Under the pieces are notes generated by a model. That model did no database searches. It had not been told where the DNA came from and was given only the letters and a program-made list of their open reading frames with translations. A DNA stretch of 64,000 bases from Actinophytocola sp035634895. GTDB lineage: Bacteria; Actinomycetota; Actinomycetes; Mycobacteriales; Pseudonocardiaceae. The position numbers were made by a program, and so were the translations under genes. This document shows, piece after piece, positions 54,827-64,000 of this stretch. Each line of letters starts with the position of its first letter. Positions within the stretch are counted from its first letter, which is position 1. Where the stretch lies: assembly GCF_035634895.1 (NCBI RefSeq), contig NZ_DASQCC010000152.1, positions 10,080 to 74,079 on the forward strand. The letters run 5' to 3'.

Positions 54827-56264
54827 GCAGGTCCCGCGCGATCACGGCGGCGAGGTCCGCGGCCTGGCGGACCGAGTTCTCCACGGCATTGGTCGCGAGC
54901 CACACGCCCCGGGTCAGGTCACCGACCACGTGCAGGCCCGGGACCGCGGCGCCGTCCGCGTCCCGGGCCTCGAACGTGCGCTCGTCGACCGGCACACCAC
55001 CGAACCGGTGCGGCACGATCGTGCCGCACCGCAACAGGTCCGCGGTCAGCTCCACCGCCTCGAGCGAGCCACGGCCGTAGCCGGGACCCGTCGCGTTGAC
55101 CACCACGTCGACCGGCACGGCCGAGCCGTCGGCGAAGCACATCCGGAACCCGTTCCCGTCCCGGACCACCGCGGACAGGCCTGCCCGCACCGTGAGCCTG
55201 CCGTCATCCATCATCGCCAGCAGCCTGGCGGCGCTGACCGAGGGGAACGAGGCGATCCGCACCGCCCACACGCCGACGTACGCGGTCATCAGCAGTTGCT
55301 TGCTCCGCTCGTCCAGCAACCGCCACAACGCGGGCACCCACGGGACGACCGCCCCGAGCACCGACTGCCAGCCCACCACCCGGCCCGACGCGACCTCGGC
55401 CAGTTCCGCCCGCAGCGTCGCGGCGGACGACGGCGGCGGGGACAGTGCCCGCGCCCACCCGACCGGCCCGCCTTCCGCGTCCTCGATCTCCTTGCCGATC
55501 ACGGCCGCGACGGCGGCGAGCGAGGTCGCGCCGGGCACGCCCGCGGCGACGAAGTCGGGCAGGTGGGCGAGCCGGTAGGTCTCGACCCGTCCCTTCACGC
55601 TCGGCAGCCACCCCGACCGGGAGGCGAGCACCACGCTCGCCCGGTGACCCCGCTCGCGCAGCGCCAGTGCCACGTCCACCCCGGTCAGCCGGGTGCCGAT
55701 GACACCGACCCGCGCATCGCCCGGCACGTCGAGCCCGCCGTAGGGATCGGACAGGAAACCGGGGTCGCCGTCGTGCCGGCAGTACCGCGTCGATGGGAGG
55801 TGCCCGAGCGCGAGCACCACCCGGTCGTAGGCGGCCGCCCGACCGGAGGCGAAGCGGCACCACCAGCGCCCCTGCCCGTCCCGACGGGCCGCGACCACGC
55901 GATCCCGCGTCAGTGCCACACGGTGCCCGGTCGCGTCGGACTCCCGCAGCACCTCGTCGAGCACATCGCGCGTGTACCGGCCGAACACCCGGCGTGGCGG
56001 GTAGTCCTCGTCGCCGAGTCCCCGCTCCCGCCGCCACCGGGCGAACTCCGCCTTGTCGGTGGCGTGCAGGCTCATCCGGCCGGCGCGGACGTTCAGCAGG
56101 TGCAGGTCCCACGGGGTGGAGAAGGCGAGACCTGGCCCCATCACGGCCGGATCGGCCACTTCGTAAGCCAGCGGCACGTCGACGAGTCGGGGCAGCAGCT
56201 CACGCAGCACGCTGGTTCCCGTCGGCCCGCAGCCGACCTGCAGCACCCGGTGCGGCCCGCTCAC
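54786..56264 (-). CDS. FAD/NAD(P)-binding flavoprotein
   Basis: A 492-aa protein starting at GTG 56264 inside the stop of the acetyltransferase (GTGA). It has an N-terminal nucleotide fold (RVLQVGCGPTGTSVLRELL), a second one in the middle (DARVGVIGTRLTGVDVALAL) and the C-terminal GLHVVGDLTRGVWLATNA FAD segment. The layout matches the FAD-NAD(P)-binding family (NAD_binding_9), which includes flavin N-oxygenase-like and hydroxyacylglutathione-related members of unclear function. It could tailor the product or be unrelated. Not clearly a monooxygenase. Confidence 0.82.
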   Translation of the reverse strand: MSGPHRVLQVGCGPTGTSVLRELLPRLVDVPLAYEVADPAVMGPGLAFSTPWDLHLLNVRAGRMSLHATDKAEFARWRRERGLGDEDYPPRRVFGRYTRDVLDEVLRESDATGHRVALTRDRVVAARRDGQGRWWCRFASGRAAAYDRVVLALGHLPSTRYCRHDGDPGFLSDPYGGLDVPGDARVGVIGTRLTGVDVALALRERGHRASVVLASRSGWLPSVKGRVETYRLAHLPDFVAAGVPGATSLAAVAAVIGKEIEDAEGGPVGWARALSPPPSSAATLRAELAEVASGRVVGWQSVLGAVVPWVPALWRLLDERSKQLLMTAYVGVWAVRIASFPSVSAARLLAMMDDGRLTVRAGLSAVVRDGNGFRMCFADGSAVPVDVVVNATGPGYGRGSLEAVELTADLLRCGTIVPHRFGGVPVDERTFEARDADGAAVPGLHVVGDLTRGVWLATNAVENSVRQAADLAAVIARDLLSGSCTSRRSPGT

Positions 56265-56752
56265 CGGACGGGTGCGGTGCCGAGCCTGGCGAGTTCGGGG
56301 CCGTCGATCCGGTAGACCGTCCACTCGCTCATCGGTCTGGCGCCCAGCGAGGCGGTGAAGGCGATCGTGTCGGTGTTCCAGTCGAGCGTCCAGAACTCGA
56401 GGCGCTGGTAGCCGCGTTCGACGCACACGCGGCCCATCGCCTCGAACAACGCCTGCCCCACGCCGCGGCCCCGGTACCCGGGTTCGACGTACATGTCCTC
56501 GCCGTACACCCCGTGGGTGCCGGTCCAGGTCGAGAAGTTGAGGAACCACAACACGAATCCGACTACCCGGCCGTCGGTCTCGGCGACGTGCCCGAACAGG
56601 GCGGGGGCCGTACCGAACAGGGCAGCCCGCAGCTGGTCTTCCGTCATCCGGCATTCGTCCGAGGAGTTCTCGTACGCCGCGAGGTCGTGCACCATTTGCA
56701 CGACGGCCGCCACGTCGGACTCGCGGATCTCCCGCGTCAGCACCGGTTCCAT
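56261..56752 (-). CDS. GNAT N-acetyltransferase
   Basis: A 163-aa GNAT protein starting at ATG 56752. The acetyl-CoA site is MYVEPGYRGRGVGQALF, preceded by the FVLWFLNFSTWTG strand; this pattern is typical of the SAT-like (spermidine/diamine) branch. It could acetylate an amine of the product, for example for self-resistance, or a polyamine. It is translationally coupled to the flavoprotein gene downstream. Confidence 0.85.
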   Translation of the reverse strand: MEPVLTREIRESDVAAVVQMVHDLAAYENSSDECRMTEDQLRAALFGTAPALFGHVAETDGRVVGFVLWFLNFSTWTGTHGVYGEDMYVEPGYRGRGVGQALFEAMGRVCVERGYQRLEFWTLDWNTDTIAFTASLGARPMSEWTVYRIDGPELARLGTAPVR

Positions 56753-56864
56753 CCCACAATCGTCACCGGCTGACCCACCCGACGCTACGCCCATTCGGGG
56801 GCTAGCGCGGTCGCACCGCGGTTCACCACCTCGCTCGTCCGGACCGCCGGTACGGGCTGGTGGC

Positions 56865-57310
56865 ATGGTCGGTGTGCGGCTTGCGCCCGCCGCTCAGCCG
56901 CTGGCTGCTTTCGTCAGCATGCAGGCATGGTTGTTCGTTCTCGGGCACGAGATCGCACACCACGTGCTCGGGCACGACTCGGCAGCGAGCGCCTTCAGTC
57001 CCGGGGAGCACCTGCCGGCGTGCTCCGCGGACCAGCAGCGCGAGGTCGACGCCGACCGGCTCGTCCACCAGGCGTTGGTCTGCGTTCAACACAAGCTCGG
57101 CGAGGGTTCGGACTCGGCGCGGTCGGCGTGCTCACCGCGATGTTCGCACTCCACTCCACCGAACAGGCGCTGTTCCTCCGGCTCGGCTCCACGCATCCGC
57201 TCGCACCCGTGCGCGCCGCCCACCTGGTCGACCAATTGAGCACGAAGGAACAGTGGTTCGCCACGGTGGTCGCGTCCAGTCTGCGGGTGGCGACCGACGC
57301 CTCGTCCACC
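56865..57310 (+). pseudogene. Frameshifted zinc-metallopeptidase remnant
   Basis: The first frame reads from ATG 56865 through VSMQAWLFVLGHEIAHHVLGHD, with an HExxH zinc motif, and DQQREVDADRLVHQALV. Around 57105-57120 the homologous reading moves to another plus-strand frame, which continues GVGVLTAMFALHSTEQALFL and HPLAPVRAAHLVDQL. Neither frame alone makes a whole protein, and the 5' part seems missing. It looks like a decayed M48- or ImmA-like peptidase. I see no function left. Confidence 0.65.
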
Positions 57311-57638
57311 TTCGGTCCCCGGTGCATCTGCGTTCGACTGACTGGCGTTCTTCACGAATCCGGCCATCGACAGTCCGCGCAGCACCGAATACCTGGGTCA
57401 GATTCGATCCTCGACGGGCACAGTGCCGGCCGGGCCTTGGCCACCCTGTGCGACCGGAGCAGACCACTCACCCGCTATTCACTGTTCGAACAACTCCGCG
57501 GTGCAGGCAAAGAAGACGGCGCTATTCCCCAGATAGCGAAGCTGGCGGTGGCCATGGGGGCGGCGTCCCCGCGTAGCACCACTTCAGAATGCCCTACCTA
57601 CATAACGTCCCTCCACGTTCAGGACACACGAGATCGCC

Positions 57639-58184
57639 TCAGTGCATATACGGACTCATAGCATCACGCTTGTAGACGATATTGTTTCGGATGAGCAAAA
57701 TTCCGATCGCGATGAGACTGGCGAGCATCCACCACGACAAATGATGTGTCAACTCGGCCCGTGCCAGTGCCCCGCCTTCGCTGCCAAGATAGCCGACAAG
57801 CGCAACCCAGCCGATCAACTCGTCGTTATAGAACAATATTGGAATGAATGGTACCAAGCCGCGCAGTATCGAGCCTGCGGCGATCATTCCCAGTATCTTA
57901 GTAAGAATACCGTTAGCGCTGAGCAGCATCACGATGCCAAAGCCGGCGGCGCAGCCGACAGCGCCGACGAAGGAGCAGATCGCACCACCGATTAGCGATT
58001 CGGTCAACAAATATAGGAGTACGAAGAGAAGTGCGAGACCGGCAATGAACGCTGCCACAAGCAGTCCCGTTGCGGCGCCCGCGTGGCCGACGACGGCGGC
58101 CAGTAGCCAAACTAGACCGGCATAGCTCGGAACGCCAATAGCGGTCACCAAAAGAAGGACTGACGTGTCCAGACCTAGATCCAT
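57639..58184 (-). CDS. Integral membrane protein, function unknown
   Basis: A 181-aa hydrophobic protein with about five membrane segments, beginning MDLGLDTSVLLLVTAIG. No family motif is recognisable. Lower G+C and less biased codon use than its neighbours suggest it is not part of the BGC and may have been acquired separately. About 300 bases on each side contain no gene. Confidence 0.65.
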   Translation of the reverse strand: MDLGLDTSVLLLVTAIGVPSYAGLVWLLAAVVGHAGAATGLLVAAFIAGLALLFVLLYLLTESLIGGAICSFVGAVGCAAGFGIVMLLSANGILTKILGMIAAGSILRGLVPFIPILFYNDELIGWVALVGYLGSEGGALARAELTHHLSWWMLASLIAIGILLIRNNIVYKRDAMSPYMH

Positions 58185-58478
58185 CGCTCCTCCTTCGTCG
58201 AGTTACCAACCCACGCCGTCTTGGCCACATCATATCGGAATTCATGTCGGCAATGACTGCGCGCCGTGACCCTCTTCCGGGGGCGGATGGGCCGGGCGGG
58301 CCTGGTCGGTCATGGCCGTGAGGGCCTATCAGGTCCAGGCCTCATAGTGAGTCAGCTCCTTGATCTTGGGGCAGCAGGTTTGCTTCGTCGCAACTAAACC
58401 CAGTCCACGTCCTGAACTCCCTCCCGGTCCGTCTCGGCGGGCTGGGCACGTCTGTGATCTGTTGCCGTTGCTGGGAAT

Positions 58479-59417
58479 TCACACGGTGAGCACCGCCCGC
58501 ATCGTCTCGGACGGTCGTTCCACCAGCGGGATGTGCCACTGTCCCTTCCGCCCCGGAATGGTCGTTACCCGAAGGTCTGGATAGACCGTTCTCCACCCCT
58601 CGATCGCGCGGGACACGTGGATCATTGGATCGTTGTCCGCATCTCGGGCGTGGAGGTAGCCGACGCGGTCGGTGACCCCGCGCAGTATCGCCGCGGTGGG
58701 CATTCGGAAGCCGCGGATGAAGGCTCCCTGGCTGGTGAGCGCGGCGGTGCCCGCCCAGGCGGCGCGAGACTTCGCCTCCGCGATGAGTTCGGGATTCGCG
58801 TCCGGCTCCGGTGCAGGATCGCCGGAGGTCAGCTGGCTGGTCAGCGCCCAGGCAGCGGACGAGATCGGACCTCCGCGGTACCACGTCGACAGGCCGAGCA
58901 GCCAGTCTGGCCTATTGACGTCGTCGGCGTTGCTCGGGGCGGTGTCGAGGACCAGCACCGCCTTGCCGAACGGTGCGCCGTCCGCCGAATAGTGGGTCAG
59001 GAACTCGGCCGCGCACATACCACCCATCGATGCCCCGTACACCCGCAACGTGTCGGGCTCCAGCTTCGTGAGCTCACCGATGATGGAGCGGTAGAGCCCG
59101 GCCCCGGACACGCCTCGTTCGGCGTAGCGCGCGACCACCATGGCGTCGTCCAGACCGAGGCTTGGCGCGAACGCCTCCGACAGAACCTCTCCGTCCATGG
59201 AATAGCCGGGGAACACCACCAGCGCCTGGTGTGCCGTGCCAGACGCGGGTGCGGTGACGACGACACCGCTGTCTGTGCTGGTTCGATAACCGAGGCCGAG
59301 TAGCAGGTCGACAAGTAGGACCGCAGCAGTGGATGTCGCGCACCATGCCACGATTCTTCGCCCACGCCGCAGGTATCGTCGCCAGGGCGTGCGGCCGGTG
59401 TCGTCGCGGGTGTTCAT
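58479..59417 (-). CDS. Membrane-anchored alpha/beta hydrolase
   Basis: A 312-aa protein. The N-terminus has a basic stretch and one membrane helix (IVAWCATSTAAVLLVDLLLG), so the hydrolase domain is probably outside the membrane. The nucleophile elbow is VYGASMGGMCAAEFL, and a catalytic histidine lies near the end in KGQWHIPLVERP. It may be an esterase or lipase. It is followed in the same direction by two membrane-protein genes starting further upstream (59430 end and 60128 end), so the three may be one unit. Confidence 0.8.
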   Translation of the reverse strand: MNTRDDTGRTPWRRYLRRGRRIVAWCATSTAAVLLVDLLLGLGYRTSTDSGVVVTAPASGTAHQALVVFPGYSMDGEVLSEAFAPSLGLDDAMVVARYAERGVSGAGLYRSIIGELTKLEPDTLRVYGASMGGMCAAEFLTHYSADGAPFGKAVLVLDTAPSNADDVNRPDWLLGLSTWYRGGPISSAAWALTSQLTSGDPAPEPDANPELIAEAKSRAAWAGTAALTSQGAFIRGFRMPTAAILRGVTDRVGYLHARDADNDPMIHVSRAIEGWRTVYPDLRVTTIPGRKGQWHIPLVERPSETMRAVLTV

Positions 59418-59429
59418 CGGCAGGGTTCG

Positions 59430-60083
59430 CTAGGCGATGGGCGAATTGGCGGGGGGAGTGGTGACATCTCCTTCAGGCTTCGCCATCCATGAACTGCACG
59501 TCGGACACCGGGTGGCTTTGACGGGGCGGCCGACCTCCCGCAGGCCGACGGTCCAGGATGCGGCCACGATCAGCAGCGCCATTGCGTAGAACGCCGGCGC
59601 CACGATGCGCGCCGTCGACCCGAGGTGTTCCCAGGACCGGACGATGGCGAACAGCGTGTACCCGATCACGGACATGGCGACGCCGAAGTACACGAAAGCC
59701 GTCGCAACCCGGTGTGCCGGCTTCGAGTGCTCGATGTCCATGATCTGGTCACCGGACATCGTGCCGATGGCACCACGCAGTCCTCCCGGGATGCCGGACA
59801 GGTCGAACAGCTCGCCCTCGATGATCTGGACCGACCGACTGCGACACATTCCCGTCAGCGCGATCAGCGAGTGGTAGGCGGCCACGAGCCACAGCGGCGC
59901 GGGAAGGAGTACGACGACGATCCACGGGAACGAGTCCGTCCCGTATTTGTCGACCAACGAGATGGCGCCGATGACATAGGTCGCCGCGATCCCCATCATG
60001 GCCATCGCCACATTGGAGATCGAGGAGGCATCGGCTTTCTCGCTCTGATAGAGAGCTCCGAGCGCACCAGACGTGTCGTGCAT
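59430..60083 (-). CDS. Four-helix membrane protein, unknown
   Basis: A 217-aa protein with about four membrane helices (MAMMGIAATYVIGAISLV, WIVVVLLPAPLWLVAAYH and two later) and a soluble middle segment. The C-terminus has a short CPTCSSW knuckle. No known family is recognised. It ends 12 bases before the hydrolase gene and starts 44 bases after the large membrane protein, all on one strand. Confidence 0.7.
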   Translation of the reverse strand: MHDTSGALGALYQSEKADASSISNVAMAMMGIAATYVIGAISLVDKYGTDSFPWIVVVLLPAPLWLVAAYHSLIALTGMCRSRSVQIIEGELFDLSGIPGGLRGAIGTMSGDQIMDIEHSKPAHRVATAFVYFGVAMSVIGYTLFAIVRSWEHLGSTARIVAPAFYAMALLIVAASWTVGLREVGRPVKATRCPTCSSWMAKPEGDVTTPPANSPIA

Positions 60084-60127
60084 TACCCGTCACTACCTTT
60101 CGTAGTCGTATGCCAAGTGGATCATGG

Positions 60128-62551
60128 TCAGTGCTGATCGGCGTCCTGGCTGCGGCGCATATAAGCGAAGGCCGCCGTCGATTTGCCGCCCAGGAGGATG
60201 ACGAACCCAACCAAGGAGATCAGGAGCAGAGTATTGCTCATGGTGCTCTGGTTGCGGACGTGGGCGTTGAGCGCTCGTAGGAATCGATGCTGAGGCGGAC
60301 CGTCCAGGGTGCCGTTCGCGGCACGGACAATGACGACATTGCGTCGCAGTAGGCCACGTTCGGAGTTCACGGCGGTCCGGGTTACGTGTTCTTCCTCGGC
60401 ACGGGTCGTGATCTCACGGCTCACGTGTTGGAGGTTGAGTTCGAGCAGCCACTCGTATGGCCTGAGGAAGTAGGCCAGGAACGGCCCGACGATCGCAAAA
60501 GTCGCTATGAGCCTGGCCCAGACGCCGAGATCTGGGGGAAGGTGAAGAAGGGTCGTGGCCGGGATTACCAGGGTTATCGTGTACAACATGAACACGAGAA
60601 TGGAATCCTGCACGAGGTTGTGGGACATCCCGTGCCGGGTTCCTCCTCGGTCCGGTGTGGAGGAAAGATGGCCGATCGCCACCGTCATCGCCCCATTAAC
60701 GAGGAGTATCGCCGTCGCGGCCGAGAGCCCGGCGAACAATGTGTAGACGTGCGAAGAACTGGCGGCGAGGGCCGCCGAGCTGGCGATGAACCCGGAGAAG
60801 AAGCCGCTCACCGCGACCGCGCCAGTGGCTGCCCAGAGTGGACCATCAACCCCACCGCCACGCAGAGTGCCGATATTATTGACCATCGTGTCGACGGACC
60901 AGAGGGCGAGGACTACGCCACCCGCTATCGCCACCGCCGTAACAGGAGGAGTTCCCCGGATCCCGACTACAACTATCAGGGCGACTGGCCAACCAAGGGC
61001 GAGTAGCGGTGCCAGTGCACGCAGAGGCTCGGTCAGCCATTGGATTCTCAGACGTACCAGAACTGTCGTGATCAGGACCAGCGCTGCTCCTGTCGCGACG
61101 AGTGGCCATATCTGCCGCATGGCGCCGGAGTCGGCAACGTAGACGCGATCGATCGCAGCCGCCAGAGTGAAGGCGAGCAGTGACACCGCCCCAGCCAGCC
61201 CAAATACCAGGAGCATGCCAACGGTGGCCGTCGCGCTCAGCTTCGCCGCGCCTGCTAGACCGAATGACCCGTGTTCGTCGGCCGGCGCGCTTTCGTCACT
61301 TATTTCAAGCTGCATGCGCACTTTGAGGATCGGAAAGAGGAGCATGGATATCGCGGCACCGACTAGAACACTGACCAACGGCCCCAAGTCCGCCGCCTGC
61401 TGCCAGTGCGGCACGGTGAGGGCGGCGAGCGCGATCGTGCAGAACGCCACGGAGACCAGCATGACATCGGCCGCCTGGCGCAGCCAACCGAGGCGGTTCT
61501 GCCGGACGAGCACCAACAGGATGATCGTGATTGTGGCGGAGTAGCCAAGAAGCCAGAGGACTGCGTCGGTCCATCTCAGCTGGACCACCGCGGCCGAGGT
61601 GTACGCCCAAAATGACGGCAGCAACACGACGAGGATCGTGCCACCCAGCAAAACCTGCGCGGGGTTCGGACGGTAATCCAGATAGGAGTCAGCCGGCAGT
61701 TCGCGCCCTGGCGACAGGGAAAGAAGCATCAGGCCAATGCCGACGAGCGCCGAACTGGCCTCGCCCAGAATCTGCGTTCGTTCCGCGGACCAAGGCGCAC
61801 TGACAGCCATGGTCACGGCGACTGCCGCGCCCATCGCCAGCACCCAGTGTGGTGCGAGGAGCACGATTGATCGTCTGAGGACAAGCGTTGCGAGGAGAAG
61901 GAGGGCAACCGCAGCTGTGCCGATGGCCAAGAGGGAGCTACGCGCACTGAAGGTCGATGCCAGGGAATCGCGTGTCGCGAGCACGGCATAGGTGAACAGT
62001 GCTGCCAGTGCGAACGAGGGGCCGGCGCTCCGCAGCATCGCGACAGCGGTATTTCGCACATTTCCCCGCAGCGCTGCCGAGATCCTGCACGACAGAAGTG
62101 TGATCGCAAACATCAACGTCGCAGACGCGGCGACGAACCACATCGCATGCCAAACGCCCGCAATATTGAACCGATGGGGCTCCGGAAACGTCCAGTTTGT
62201 CTCAGGATTGCGATCGATGAGCCATAGGAACTGTGTACCGATTGCCAGCAATCCGGCAAGGGCGGCGGCGAAGGCCGCGAGCATACGATCGCGCGACGTC
62301 CGCGGCAGTTGACTCGCACCTGCCAGTGTGAGCGCGACCGCGGCCGGGATCAGGAGACTGTCACCAAGGTAGGCGCTCGGATAGGCAAACAGCCCCTTGA
62401 GGTGAGCGGGAGGGTCCGTCAACCAGATACCGCGCATGAACCACAGGATCGCCAGGACTCCGAAGCCACAGGAGAGAATGGATCCAACCGCGATAGATGT
62501 GCGATATCGGCGGATCATCTGCAGGGTCCGTGATGCGGGTCGGCTTGACAC
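60128..62551 (-). CDS. Large polytopic membrane protein, unknown
   Basis: An 807-aa protein with roughly 16-18 predicted membrane helices and a soluble patch of about 70 residues near the C-terminus (REITTRAEEEHVTRTAV). GTG 62551 is used as start; ATG 62518 is possible. I recognise no transporter, permease or enzyme signature. It heads a possible three-gene unit with the four-helix protein and the membrane-anchored hydrolase. Confidence 0.7.
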   Translation of the reverse strand: MSSRPASRTLQMIRRYRTSIAVGSILSCGFGVLAILWFMRGIWLTDPPAHLKGLFAYPSAYLGDSLLIPAAVALTLAGASQLPRTSRDRMLAAFAAALAGLLAIGTQFLWLIDRNPETNWTFPEPHRFNIAGVWHAMWFVAASATLMFAITLLSCRISAALRGNVRNTAVAMLRSAGPSFALAALFTYAVLATRDSLASTFSARSSLLAIGTAAVALLLLATLVLRRSIVLLAPHWVLAMGAAVAVTMAVSAPWSAERTQILGEASSALVGIGLMLLSLSPGRELPADSYLDYRPNPAQVLLGGTILVVLLPSFWAYTSAAVVQLRWTDAVLWLLGYSATITIILLVLVRQNRLGWLRQAADVMLVSVAFCTIALAALTVPHWQQAADLGPLVSVLVGAAISMLLFPILKVRMQLEISDESAPADEHGSFGLAGAAKLSATATVGMLLVFGLAGAVSLLAFTLAAAIDRVYVADSGAMRQIWPLVATGAALVLITTVLVRLRIQWLTEPLRALAPLLALGWPVALIVVVGIRGTPPVTAVAIAGGVVLALWSVDTMVNNIGTLRGGGVDGPLWAATGAVAVSGFFSGFIASSAALAASSSHVYTLFAGLSAATAILLVNGAMTVAIGHLSSTPDRGGTRHGMSHNLVQDSILVFMLYTITLVIPATTLLHLPPDLGVWARLIATFAIVGPFLAYFLRPYEWLLELNLQHVSREITTRAEEEHVTRTAVNSERGLLRRNVVIVRAANGTLDGPPQHRFLRALNAHVRNQSTMSNTLLLISLVGFVILLGGKSTAAFAYMRRSQDADQH

Positions 62552-63269
62552 GTATGACTCCCAGACTGAATTTCAGCGCTACGTCGACGACAGGATTACT
62601 GGCGAAGCCAACCTGTTCGTGATCACTGGTGTGATCCGCCCGCCGTTTCTGGGGACAACTATGAGGTCGTCGGCGACTTCGTCGTGGTTACACATTTGCC
62701 CCCACGGACCTGTGTGTCTCCCGTCGATGCAGGTGAGGGTCTCAATTCAGTACTTGTTGACTTACTCCCGATTGTCGTGCCACAGGTGAACGCACCGCCT
62801 GCGACTGCCTGGCGAATTGTCCCGTCACACCTGTCTGACGCCACGGTGCTCCGTCCGGATCAGGCCCCGGCTTGAGCGCGGGTTTGAGTCATCGCAGCGT
62901 CACACTCCATGGTTCCCGCGGGTTGGTTCGCTTTTCGCCATCCGGCCGTTGGCCGCGTACAACTCGTCTGCCATGTGCCCACCGGTTATTGTCGATGATG
63001 ATGAGGTCCGCCGCGTGGAATGCGACTGTGTGTGTCACGTGGGTCGATCTCCGCGAGTAGCGTTGTCAGGGCGTTGGTGAGCTCTGTTGGTTCGTGGTTC
63101 GGCCAGATGTCGGTCAGGCCGTACTTCACGCAGAGTCCTACGTCGTGTTCGTCCACCGCGTTTGGCAACGGATAGATGAGTGCCAACTGCGTGCCGCCCG
63201 GGAAGGTAGCGGGCTGACGCAATCGCGTCAGGATCTCGGCGCATCTGGAGGGATTCCGCGTCGTGAGCG
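62552..63269. other. Gene-poor stretch
   Basis: No gene is supported in these 718 bases. A 100-codon minus-strand frame (62986-63288) begins inside the decayed monooxygenase and shows no domain; I treat it as chance. The G+C content is lower than in the BGC. I see no RNA gene or repeat. Confidence 0.5.
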
Positions 63270-63784
63270 ATCGGACCGCGTTCGCCATCGGACCAGCAGG
63301 GATTCGCCGTTGGTGTTGGGCTCACGCCATCGGGGATAGACCATCAACTTCGGGAAGCAGCGTGGACGTGGATCGCGCAGCGACTGTGCCGAGTGGGCAT
63401 GAGGGGGCCGTCCAGCACGTGCAGTTCTCCGCGGTCTGCTGCCTTCCGGTCGTATCGCATGTGGTGGATCGCAGGGTGCGGTGGACGGCGTACTGCGGCC
63501 AGCGGTAGCCGGCGCCGACCCCGCGTGGCTCACCCCAGATCCGCGTGCCGAACCGGTCGCAGAACACGACCTCGCCGATGGGCACGCCGATCTCGGCCAA
63601 CTCGCGCTCCAGGCCGAGCTCGGTCAACTCCCGCACGGCGTGGGGCTGCAGGTTGATGCCCACCCCGACCGTGGTCAGCTCGCGTGCCTTGTCCACCACC
63701 CGGCAGCCAACTCCCGCGGCGTGCAGGCTTGAGCGCGGTGGTCAGCCCCGCGATCCCACCGCCGACGACCAACACCTCAGTCAC
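63270..63784 (-). pseudogene. Decayed FAD-dependent aromatic monooxygenase
   Basis: The gene starts at GTG 63784 with VTEVLVVGGGIAGLTTAL, an FAD GxGxxG site. An extra base near 63731 shifts the frame, and in the next frame the protein continues SLHAAGVGCRVVDKARELTT, VGVGINLQPHAVRELTELGL and GTRIWGEPRGVGAGYRWPQY. A further shift or deletion near 63450 is followed by GELHVLD, and a third frame gives KLMVYPRWREPNTNGESLLV near 63290-63345. The order matches the first half of a PHBH/salicylate-hydroxylase-like enzyme. The rest is missing, so it cannot be functional. Confidence 0.75.
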
Positions 63785-63889
63785 GACGGCGAGTCTGCCC
63801 ACGTGTAGTGGACGCAGGTGTGGCGATGCCGACCAACCGTGTCCGCGGCAGAGGTGGCGCCGGCGGCGGTGAGTGGAGGCGCCGCTGGG

Positions 63890-64000
63890 CTACGGCGCCG
63901 GGGTGGGACCTGCCGCGCGCAACCTGTCGATGACGGCGGCCAGTTGACGGATGTTCTGCGCCGAGAACAGGTCCGTGACCGTCAGCTCCACGGGGAAGAC
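63890..64000 (-). CDS. C-terminal end of a carrier-protein/NRPS gene (partial)
   Basis: The last 36 codons of a minus-strand gene that enters from beyond base 64000 and ends with TAG at 63892-63890. The visible residues, VFPVELTVTDLFSAQNIRQL followed by AAVIDRLRAAG, resemble the last two helices of a carrier (T) domain. It suggests another NRPS or free carrier to the right, so the cluster may extend past the window. The fragment is short and the call is tentative. Confidence 0.55.
   Translation of the reverse strand, partial: VFPVELTVTDLFSAQNIRQLAAVIDRLRAAGPTPAP

Noticed and set aside
62986..63288. 100-codon minus-strand frame
   Set aside because: It begins inside a decayed monooxygenase and shows no family signature; most likely chance.

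Overview
The window is high-GC actinomycete DNA. Third-position GC bias, frequent GTG starts, dense 4-nt start/stop overlaps, a StrR-type pathway regulator and a SARP regulator all fit a filamentous actinomycete, and I would guess Pseudonocardiales (Saccharothrix, Lentzea, Kutzneria or similar). The genus is inference only. Most of the window is a large nonribosomal-peptide-type biosynthetic gene cluster (BGC).

Left edge (1-2779): a small defence-like island. A TIR-domain gene runs leftward off the window. Divergent from it is a 657-aa protein that joins a class III nucleotide cyclase domain, one or two cyclic-nucleotide-binding domains and a C-terminal TIR domain. That is the full logic of a Pycsar-type anti-phage system in one polypeptide.

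Left BGC arm (3213-16335, minus strand): one tightly coupled operon in the order KAS III-like enzyme, FkbH-like glyceryl transferase, carrier protein, ornithine/lysine N-monooxygenase, cupin, MetRS-like protein, ATP-grasp ligase, DDAH-like enzyme, small protein, a peptide-binding-protein homologue without signal peptide, antiporter, second ATP-grasp. N-monooxygenase plus cupin plus MetRS-like protein is the known recipe for enzymatic N-N bond (hydrazine) formation. Here the cupin and MetRS-like reading frames are separated only by one in-frame amber codon. A StrR-family regulator (16569-17675) follows. On the plus strand come an M1-aminopeptidase homologue that has lost its zinc site and a DAO-type FAD oxidase, the kind of enzyme that processes such hydrazines.

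Middle (21692-33289): a VOC protein, an M20 peptidase, two NIPSNAP proteins, a SARP regulator, a three-subunit molybdenum hydroxylase, a DUF1272 protein and a secreted M6 peptidase homologue. Most of these need not belong to the BGC.

Right BGC arm (33526-53388): ferredoxin, P450, a small conserved protein, amidohydrolase, free carrier protein, A domain, C-T-TE protein, MFS exporter and a second A domain (plus strand). Facing them on the minus strand are a C-A-T NRPS, thioesterase, SDR and a BtrH-like acyltransferase fused to a carrier protein. ProB, ProA and an aminotransferase diverge from the NRPS and probably supply a glutamate-semialdehyde or ornithine-type building block. Three StrR-type inverted repeats stand before the KAS III operon, the M1-like/oxidase operon and the ferredoxin-P450-NRPS operon, which ties these into one regulon.

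Right flank (53798-64000): a desaturase, an FAD/NAD(P)-binding protein, an acetyltransferase, a frameshifted metallopeptidase remnant, a hydrolase with membrane-protein neighbours of unknown role, a decayed FAD monooxygenase, and the last 36 codons of what looks like another carrier-protein/NRPS gene running off the window.
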